From Deltaproteobacteria bacterium (GTDB taxonomy: Bacteria > Bdellovibrionota > Bdellovibrionia > JABDDW01), in NCBI GenBank assembly GCA_013287405.1, contig JABDDW010000047.1:731-11857 (forward strand): 11,127 nucleotides of DNA. The letters run 5' to 3'. The position numbers were made by a program, and so were the translations under genes. This document shows positions 7,078 through 11,127 of this stretch, piece by piece. Under the pieces are notes generated by a model that saw nothing but the letters and a program-made list of their open reading frames with translations, was not told where the DNA came from and did not search any database. Numbering within the stretch: position 1 is the stretch's first letter; every line of letters begins with the position of its first letter.

Positions 7078-7359
7078 CTAAGCGGCCTTTTTCTTTTCAT
7101 CCACTCTTATTGGACGGGTTAAATCACCGCTAAATTCCCGATAGATTTCTTCTAGCTGTTCCCACGCCAATTCATCTGGGCCATATGGGGTAGCTCCTGA
7201 TTCAATCGCAGCAACGATTTCACAAACTTCCCCATCAATAAACATCTTGAAGAACTCTCTTAAGAGACGCAGATCTAATTCTTCGGCGACCCAAGAGTCT
7301 GTTGGGTGATGAAATACGGAAAATTTTCCCGAAGGGGTCTTCACTATTTGGAGTACCAT
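7078..7359 (-). CDS. Unknown 93-residue protein downstream of the integrase
   Basis: The chosen start is ATG 7359 because GGGAGG (7365-7370) lies just upstream; a longer reading to 7437 would run deep into the integrase gene and lacks such a site. Residues include VKTPSGKFSVFHHPTD at the N-terminus, an acidic helical centre (EELDLRLLREFFKMFIDGE), a short conserved-looking GATPYGPDELAWEQLEEIY segment, and a basic KKK end. I recognise no family. It starts 13 bases after the integrase stop, so it is almost certainly in the same transcript. Small proteins next to integrases are often directionality factors or regulators, but this one shows no clear helix-turn-helix, so that is only a possibility. 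Confidence 0.75.
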   Translation of the reverse strand: MVLQIVKTPSGKFSVFHHPTDSWVAEELDLRLLREFFKMFIDGEVCEIVAAIESGATPYGPDELAWEQLEEIYREFSGDLTRPIRVDEKKKAA

Positions 7360-7364
7360 AAGCA

Positions 7365-7370
7365 CCTCCC
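7365..7370 (-). promoter_or_regulatory. Strong ribosome binding site for the 93-residue gene
   Basis: On the minus strand GGGAGG is followed by TGCTT and ATG 7359. It lies upstream of the start in the 13-base gap after the integrase stop and decides the start of the downstream gene. Confidence 0.75.
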
Positions 7371-7372
7371 AC

Positions 7373-8263
7373 TTATTTCTTATCGGTAAAACCATCGAGA
7401 ATCCCAAGGACCTCATTTTTAACTCCGCCGATTCCAAGATGGGTATAAATATCTTGGGTCTTCTCCGAAGAGTGACCGGCTAAGAGCGCTCTTTTTTCTT
7501 TTGAAACGCCTTTCTCAGCAAGACGTGTGTTCCACAAGTGACGAAACGTATGTGGTGTAAAATCTTTTTCAATCTTGGCCGCTTCCTTATAATTCTGGCA
7601 AAGCTGTTCAATTCTTCGTGTGGAGAATTTTGTATGGCGATTAGATTCAAATAGGTAGCGGTTCTTCTTGCCCTCGAGGTAAAGTTCTATTTTCTGAAGG
7701 AGGGCATTCCCAATTATCACGATCCGATCCTTCTTCCCCTTACCTTCGCTTACAAATCCAGTGTTCCCCTTAAAGTCGATTCGAGATACCTGGAAGTTAC
7801 AAAGCTCTGCCACGCGAAGACCTGTTCCTTCCAGCATCTCAAATATAAGACGGTGTATTGGATTTTCTATTGCTTTATAAAACGAATTTAACTCTTCCTG
7901 AGAAGGCAGTTCAATGAGCTTACGCCCATTTTGATTAGGAACTTCGACGCCGCATTCATTTCTTACAGTTTTAAAGATATACTTGAGCTGGTCGTAATTG
8001 AGTTTTTGCCGATTCACTTCACGAATCATTTGGAGAATAAGCTTTTGAATTGGTGATTTCGCAATTGACTTTTGGGTAACGAAATTCTGAAGATTTACAA
8101 TCGACATCGACCCTGTTTTTTGGCTCGATGCCTCATTTAATTCGCTCTCTTCTATATTATGCGAAATTTTCTTTTTCACTATTAACCCCCATACCTCTAT
8201 TTTACTTCGGGTGCATTCCCCGATAAAGCCAAATACTGCCAGGAATTTTCTAGCGGCTTTCAA
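7373..8263 (-). CDS. int: Tyrosine recombinase/integrase (XerC/D-like fold)
   Basis: Numbered from the TTG at 8263 (296 residues), the catalytic set is complete: Arg150 in GTGLRVAEL, Lys175 or Lys177 in the GKGKKDR beta-hairpin, His238 and Arg241 in TPHTFRHLWNT, His264 in LLAGHSS, and nucleophile Tyr273 in DIYTHLG. A short SAM-like core-binding domain lies at about 54-110. The enzyme would integrate and excise the element by strand exchange through a 3'-phosphotyrosine link. The start is uncertain. TTG 8263 has a weak GAAGAG ahead of it, while GTG 8179 has GGGGG 7 bases upstream and gives 268 residues without a segment that looks non-homologous; I slightly favour GTG. It lies between an Xre repressor and the 93-residue gene in one likely operon. 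No attachment site is identifiable. Confidence 0.93.
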   Translation of the reverse strand: MKAARKFLAVFGFIGECTRSKIEVWGLIVKKKISHNIEESELNEASSQKTGSMSIVNLQNFVTQKSIAKSPIQKLILQMIREVNRQKLNYDQLKYIFKTVRNECGVEVPNQNGRKLIELPSQEELNSFYKAIENPIHRLIFEMLEGTGLRVAELCNFQVSRIDFKGNTGFVSEGKGKKDRIVIIGNALLQKIELYLEGKKNRYLFESNRHTKFSTRRIEQLCQNYKEAAKIEKDFTPHTFRHLWNTRLAEKGVSKEKRALLAGHSSEKTQDIYTHLGIGGVKNEVLGILDGFTDKK

Positions 8264-8294
8264 ATCAGCTCTTCTAGAAAACTAATGGGAGCTG

Positions 8295-8549
8295 TTAAAA
8301 ATAGCGCTTAAGCAAGATTTCCAGTTCATTTAGAAGGATCGACATCAGTTCGTCCTGGGAGATATCGTAAGTTTTGATGAGTTTTTTAAATTTCTTAAGC
8401 GGTGGGAAGGCACATCCCCGCTCCCAGTTGGAAATTGACTGGGAGTTCGGATAGCTTAAGAGCCTTGAAACTTGATGTTGACTGAGCCCTAATGCCATCC
8501 GCCTTTCTTTTAGATACTTGCCCATCCTCTTACTTTTCGGAAAAATCAT
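8295..8549 (-). CDS. Xre-family helix-turn-helix regulator (84 residues)
   Basis: A single Cro/C1-type helix-turn-helix fills most of the protein, about residues 11-66. It has the classic pattern LKERRMALGLSQHQVSRLL, then SISNWERG and FPPLKKFKKLIK. There is no extra dimerisation or peptidase domain, so it resembles small phage repressors or antitoxin-like regulators. ATG 8549 has AAGGA (8556-8560, minus strand) 6 bases ahead. It precedes the integrase by 31 bp (or 115 bp with the GTG start) and probably shares its transcript. It diverges from a second helix-turn-helix gene across 99 bp, which suggests that one or both proteins control the divergent promoters. Its target and the direction of control are inference. 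Confidence 0.9.
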   Translation of the reverse strand: MIFPKSKRMGKYLKERRMALGLSQHQVSRLLSYPNSQSISNWERGCAFPPLKKFKKLIKTYDISQDELMSILLNELEILLKRYF

Positions 8550-8560
8550 AAGGAATCCTT
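8550..8560. promoter_or_regulatory. Candidate operator AAGGAATCCTT over the Xre ribosome site
   Basis: A perfect 5-1-5 dyad sits directly before the Xre start and covers its Shine-Dalgarno. Small Xre repressors commonly bind dyads at their own promoters, so autoregulation is possible. Part of the symmetry is simply the AGGA of the ribosome site, and no second copy is visible nearby. Confidence 0.3.
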
Positions 8561-8648
8561 AAAATGAAGCACTGTATCATATAAGAGTCTCAAAAAAAAG
8601 GCTCATATGTGGCCAGTACAATTTTAAGCGACCTATTAGCCTCAAATC

Positions 8649-8939
8649 ATGAGAAAACCAGCTAAAACAAGACATTCTCCCGCAAACTTTCCCAGACAAT
8701 CAAGCAGGCCTCGAGACGATGGTGAGTTAAAGCTTTTAAAAACCATAGGTGAGAGGATTTACCGCGATCTTTACAAAATGGAGAAATCCGTTGAATGGCT
8801 TGGTTTTGAGTCGGAGACATCACGAGCGACGATCCGCCGTATATTTGATGGCGACAGAAATGTTGGAGTGGTTACATTGAACCGGGTTGCCCAGGCGCTG
8901 GGTTATAAAGACATCATTGAGTTCTTTAAGAGGTTTTAA
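8649..8939 (+). CDS. Second helix-turn-helix (Xre-like) regulator, 96 residues
   Basis: The first 27 residues are basic and probably disordered (many Lys, Arg, Pro and Ser). Residues about 33-94 form an Xre-like domain: IGERIYRDLYKM, then SVEWLGFESETSRATIRRIFDGDRN, then TLNRVAQALGYKDIIEFFK. The recognition helix would be in the SRATIRRIF stretch. The gene diverges from the 84-residue Xre gene with 99 bp between them, as in lysogeny switches where two regulators face apart. ATG 8649 has no recognisable Shine-Dalgarno, so translation may be weak or the message leaderless; no better in-frame start is apparent. It ends 23 bp before the convergent LysR gene and is the last gene that looks part of the element. 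Confidence 0.85.
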   Translation: MRKPAKTRHSPANFPRQSSRPRDDGELKLLKTIGERIYRDLYKMEKSVEWLGFESETSRATIRRIFDGDRNVGVVTLNRVAQALGYKDIIEFFKRF

Positions 8940-8962
8940 ATGGCGACGTTAAATTAACCTTG

Positions 8963-9802
8963 TCAGAATTTCACAGATCGAAGCGCACCAAGCGCTGCTT
9001 CATGAAGCCTTGAGTAATAGGGTTGTTCGTAAAAATGGAGATACACTGGAATCTGAAGAGTTGTCCCTGGATCTATGATCTTAAAATCTGAATCCTCTTC
9101 AATCAGATGTCTTGGTAAGAGGGCGCGACCGAGTCCGTTTCGAACTCCTTCAACTAATCCGTGGATGTCATCAAGAAAATGCCGCTCCCCACTCCATTTC
9201 TTCTTTTGCTGACGAAAATACTTGGCCGTCATTTCATCTTTTTCATCATGATCAATATAAACTTCTGGCCCTCGATATCCTTTGCGTTCAACCAACACAT
9301 TTTGCTCGTGGCCCAATAATAAACTCACAATGCCCTCTCGTTCCCATTTATAATCAAGGGCGATATAATCAACCTCACCTCGTTGGAGGAGATTGGGGAG
9401 TTCATAAACTTCGCGCGCTAGGCAGTAAAGTCGAATTCCAACTTGTTCCTTTAATAGTTGGGCAAGTGAAGGTACCAAAAGAGAATGAAGAATTGAGGAA
9501 AATCCACCCAGGCGAATCCGGCCCATGAGAGTTTTCGGTGATTTCGATTTCAGACGAGAGAGGAACTCGACTTCAAGTCCATTCTTTGCCTGGCAATAAC
9601 GTAAAAGTTCTAATCCTTCTTGAGTTAAACGTACGCCCTGCCGCTCACGTATAAAAAGAGTCGTCTCCAACTCAGCCTCTAGATTGAGAATTCTTTGCGA
9701 AAGCGCTGATTGAGTGACATGAAGCCTTTCCGCTGCCCGAGTGAAATGTCCAGCCTGTGCCAATGTGAAGAAAGCTTCAAGTTGTATAGATGAGAGTGCC
9801 AC
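8963..9802 (-). CDS. LysR-type transcriptional regulator, ArgP/LysG-like
   Basis: 279 residues from GTG 9802. The N-terminal winged helix-turn-helix opens with IQLEAFFTLAQAGHFTRAAE and continues LHVTQSALSQRI, LEAELETTLFIRE and RLTQEG: the classic LysR pattern at about residues 5-65. The remaining ~200 residues form the two-lobed effector domain, including GRIRLGGFSSI and VRNGLGRALLPRHLI. The TQSALSQRI wording and overall length suggest the ArgP/LysG group, whose members respond to basic amino acids, but this is a tentative subgroup call. A longer frame to TTG 9841 adds 13 very hydrophobic residues that LysR proteins do not have, so I reject it. No clear Shine-Dalgarno precedes GTG 9802. The gene diverges from the aminotransferase and likely regulates it. 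Confidence 0.92.
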   Translation of the reverse strand: MALSSIQLEAFFTLAQAGHFTRAAERLHVTQSALSQRILNLEAELETTLFIRERQGVRLTQEGLELLRYCQAKNGLEVEFLSRLKSKSPKTLMGRIRLGGFSSILHSLLVPSLAQLLKEQVGIRLYCLAREVYELPNLLQRGEVDYIALDYKWEREGIVSLLLGHEQNVLVERKGYRGPEVYIDHDEKDEMTAKYFRQQKKKWSGERHFLDDIHGLVEGVRNGLGRALLPRHLIEEDSDFKIIDPGTTLQIPVYLHFYEQPYYSRLHEAALGALRSVKF

Positions 9803-9828
9803 TATTATTAGATAAATCGATAGTAATA
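9803..9828. promoter_or_regulatory. Dyad in the LysR/aminotransferase intergenic region
   Basis: TATTATTA (9803-9810) and TAGTAATA (9821-9828) are inverted with 10 bases between and 7 of 8 positions pairing. LysR proteins usually bind AT-rich interrupted dyads between themselves and a divergent target, and this is the only clear one in the 92-bp gap. It touches the LysR GTG start, which would suit autorepression. AT-rich DNA gives such dyads by chance, so confidence is modest. Confidence 0.4.
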
Positions 9829-9884
9829 TAAAATCAATCAATTTTTAATATAACTAGAAATGGGTTATCTCCATGGATACCGAT

Positions 9885-9890
9885 GGAGGT
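9885..9890 (+). promoter_or_regulatory. Ribosome binding site deciding the aminotransferase start
   Basis: GGAGGT lies 4 bases before ATG 9895. The upstream in-frame ATG at 9883 overlaps this site and has nothing comparable ahead of it, so 9895 is the better start. Confidence 0.75.
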
Positions 9891-9894
9891 GCTT

Positions 9895-11007
9895 ATGATT
9901 TTAGAACCAAAAAGTTTAACGGAGGTCGAGGTGCTGGGACTACAAAGCCAATATAATTTTGCAGATGGACATGCTTATCATGATCTTGCTCCATCCCAGG
10001 CGGCTATCATTAATCGCCTTGAAAAAATCTGGACAGAAAGCTCCGCTCTAAAAGTGAGAGACTCTGAAACCCTGTATTTCGAAGCCTTTTGGCAGCTCGC
10101 AAATTCTCTATCACTAAAAAATTACTCCCATTTTCGAATTTGTCCGACGGCTTCAAATTCGATCGATATCATGGGGGCTTGGCTAGCGGAAAAGGGCATG
10201 AGTGCAGGCTTGCTTCATCCGACCTTTGATAACCTTTATTTATTGCTCAAAAGACGTGGAGTTCAAATTGAGCCTGTGGCAGAGACTCTTTTACATAAAG
10301 AGGGCGCAGAATATCTAAAGCAGATTCAGGCAGACTCCATTTTTCTTGTAAACCCTAATAACCCCACAGGAAGCACGCTGTCTTTCTCTGAGTTTAAAGC
10401 GGTTGTGAACCATTGTGTACAGGCCGGAAAAACTCTCTTACTTGATAATACTTTTCGTTTTTTTGTTGAACCTCATTTTGACCAATACAAGATCCTTTTA
10501 GAATCGGGTGTTTCGTTTATTTCAATCGAAGACACAGGCAAGGTCTGGCCCACACAAGATATGAAGGCTAGTCTCATGGTCTACTCAAACGATGTTGCAA
10601 AAGAACTTGAGGTCATTTATGAGGAAATTTACCTCTGTGTCTCAAACTTTACTCTCGGGATCTTGAGGGAGTTCTTGATAGACGCTCATGTTCGTGGCCT
10701 CGACAAAGCCGTTTGGAAAGAAGTAAGCCAAAGACGAGCTATATTAAGGGAAGCCATTGATGAATCCCCATTCACCGTGGCTTCCACTGCTACTTCCAAT
10801 CAACTCAGTGTTGAGTGGCTACAAGTAGGAAATCCTTTTATTAATGATCTTCATGCAATGGACTTTTTTCAATCAAGAGATCTTACCTTGCTTCCGGGCC
10901 GAAAGTTTTTTTGGAACGCGACACATGATCCTGTAAATCAACAATTTGTAAGGGTATCTCTTTTAAAGCCCTATCGACATTTCCTCGTCGCCGTGACACA
11001 CATATGA
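9895..11007 (+). CDS. Class I/II PLP-dependent aminotransferase
   Basis: 370 residues, close to the usual size for fold-type I aminotransferases. Visible cofactor-site elements are NPNNPTG at 153-159 (Asn binding the PLP ring oxygen), Asp184 in LLLDNTFRFF (pairing with the pyridine nitrogen), the Schiff-base lysine Lys216 in SIEDTGKVWPT, and Arg353 in QFVRVSLL for the substrate carboxylate. The EDTGKVWPT and TFDNLYLLLKRRGV stretches recall the enzymes found in arginine-derived amino-acid pathways such as enduracididine biosynthesis (MppQ-like); this is recollection and the substrate is open. A divergent ArgP-like LysR gene would fit a basic amino acid substrate. The last 37 bases overlap, tail to tail, a hydrolase remnant on the other strand, so the final residues (about 361-370) may derive from that DNA. 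It appears functional. Confidence 0.9.
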   Translation: MILEPKSLTEVEVLGLQSQYNFADGHAYHDLAPSQAAIINRLEKIWTESSALKVRDSETLYFEAFWQLANSLSLKNYSHFRICPTASNSIDIMGAWLAEKGMSAGLLHPTFDNLYLLLKRRGVQIEPVAETLLHKEGAEYLKQIQADSIFLVNPNNPTGSTLSFSEFKAVVNHCVQAGKTLLLDNTFRFFVEPHFDQYKILLESGVSFISIEDTGKVWPTQDMKASLMVYSNDVAKELEVIYEEIYLCVSNFTLGILREFLIDAHVRGLDKAVWKEVSQRRAILREAIDESPFTVASTATSNQLSVEWLQVGNPFINDLHAMDFFQSRDLTLLPGRKFFWNATHDPVNQQFVRVSLLKPYRHFLVAVTHI

Positions 11008-11126
11008 GTCATAAAGCCAGTTAGAATCAGCGTTCGATTTTTTCCAATCCGAATCAGTTCTTTTTCGAGTGGTGTCCCTGCAAACGAATCCGGGAAATGC
11101 TTTAAGATCACAGTTTCATTAGCCTG
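10971..11126 (-). pseudogene. Isochorismatase-family cysteine hydrolase, C-terminally truncated (partial)
   Basis: The minus strand is open from the window edge to a TAG at 10971-10973, giving 51 residues. They contain the two halves of an isochorismatase-type active site: a catalytic lysine in TVILKHFPDSFAGT, and the nucleophile cysteine in LILTGFMTHMCVTATR. In family members this cysteine is followed by another ~40-70 residues (helix plus a final strand). Here only eight residues follow (VTATRKCR) before the stop, so the C-terminus is missing. The stop lies inside the 3' end of the convergent aminotransferase gene, suggesting that a rearrangement joined the two genes. The N-terminal part, with the catalytic Asp, lies beyond the window. 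A short but functional variant is possible but unlikely. Confidence 0.75.
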
Positions 11127-11127
11127 G

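Noticed and set aside
7357..7369. 13-base sequence GGAGGTGCTTATG shared, in opposite orientation, with 9885-9897, considered as an attachment repeat
   Set aside because: Both copies are ribosome site plus start codon of different genes; the inverted orientation does not fit flanking att sites, and convergence on a good ribosome site explains the match.
8106..8131. Inverted repeat CATCGA-N14-TCGATG considered as a recombination site
   Set aside because: The arms are only 6 bp, it lies in coding sequence of the integrase N-terminus, and no second copy was found in the window.
8982..8996. AGCGC-ACCAA-GCGCT hairpin considered as a terminator between the element and the LysR gene
   Set aside because: It lies within the LysR coding sequence, has a 5-bp stem and is not followed by a T-run on either strand.
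9112..9528. 138-residue plus-strand ORF within the LysR gene
   Set aside because: It is the shadow of a clear LysR effector domain on the other strand and has no ribosome site or known motif.
9803..9841. Hydrophobic N-terminal extension of the LysR protein from TTG 9841
   Set aside because: LysR proteins begin a few residues before the QLEAF-type motif; the extension would be translated regulatory AT-rich DNA, and GTG 9802 fits family length.
9883..9894. ATG 9883 as aminotransferase start
   Set aside because: This ATG overlaps the ribosome site GGAGGT that serves ATG 9895.

Overview
The window reads as the tail end of a phage-derived integrated element (about 1-8940) followed by ordinary chromosomal-type genes (8963-11127). 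Base composition is moderately AT-rich, genes are tightly packed, and starts are mixed ATG/GTG/TTG. The helix-turn-helix and LysR genes look Gram-negative, and a proteobacterial or Bdellovibrionota-like host is my guess only. There is no rRNA, tRNA or CRISPR array from which to place it.

Region 1 (1-2950) is a replication module. It holds the last codons of an unknown gene, then a DUF927-type AAA+ helicase coupled to it by an ATGA overlap. Next comes a 312-bp gene-free stretch with ten copies of the heptamer GTGTAAC/GTTACAC in a symmetric layout, which looks like an iteron origin or a cooperative operator. A small protein follows with an N-terminal cysteine cluster and a C-terminal helical domain like those that end phage D5-type primase-helicases. 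Region 2 (2951-7074) is a packaging/tail module: a 297-bp leader, a probable small terminase, a well-preserved large terminase (overlapping by one base), and a 538-residue protein that resembles a tail baseplate hub. No portal, protease, capsid, tube or tape-measure gene separates terminase from hub, which is odd for a tailed phage.

Region 3 (7078-8939) is the integration/control module. On the minus strand lie an Xre regulator, a tyrosine recombinase and an unknown 93-residue protein, probably co-transcribed. A second helix-turn-helix gene diverges from the Xre gene, giving a lysogeny-switch layout. Together the parts (replication, packaging, integrase, two repressors, almost no virion genes) fit a phage satellite or a deleted prophage; this window alone does not decide which.

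Region 4 (8963-11127) carries a LysR regulator (ArgP/LysG-like) divergent from a class I/II PLP aminotransferase, with a dyad in the shared control region. The aminotransferase tail overlaps, tail to tail, an isochorismatase-family hydrolase that stops eight residues after its active-site cysteine and so appears truncated.
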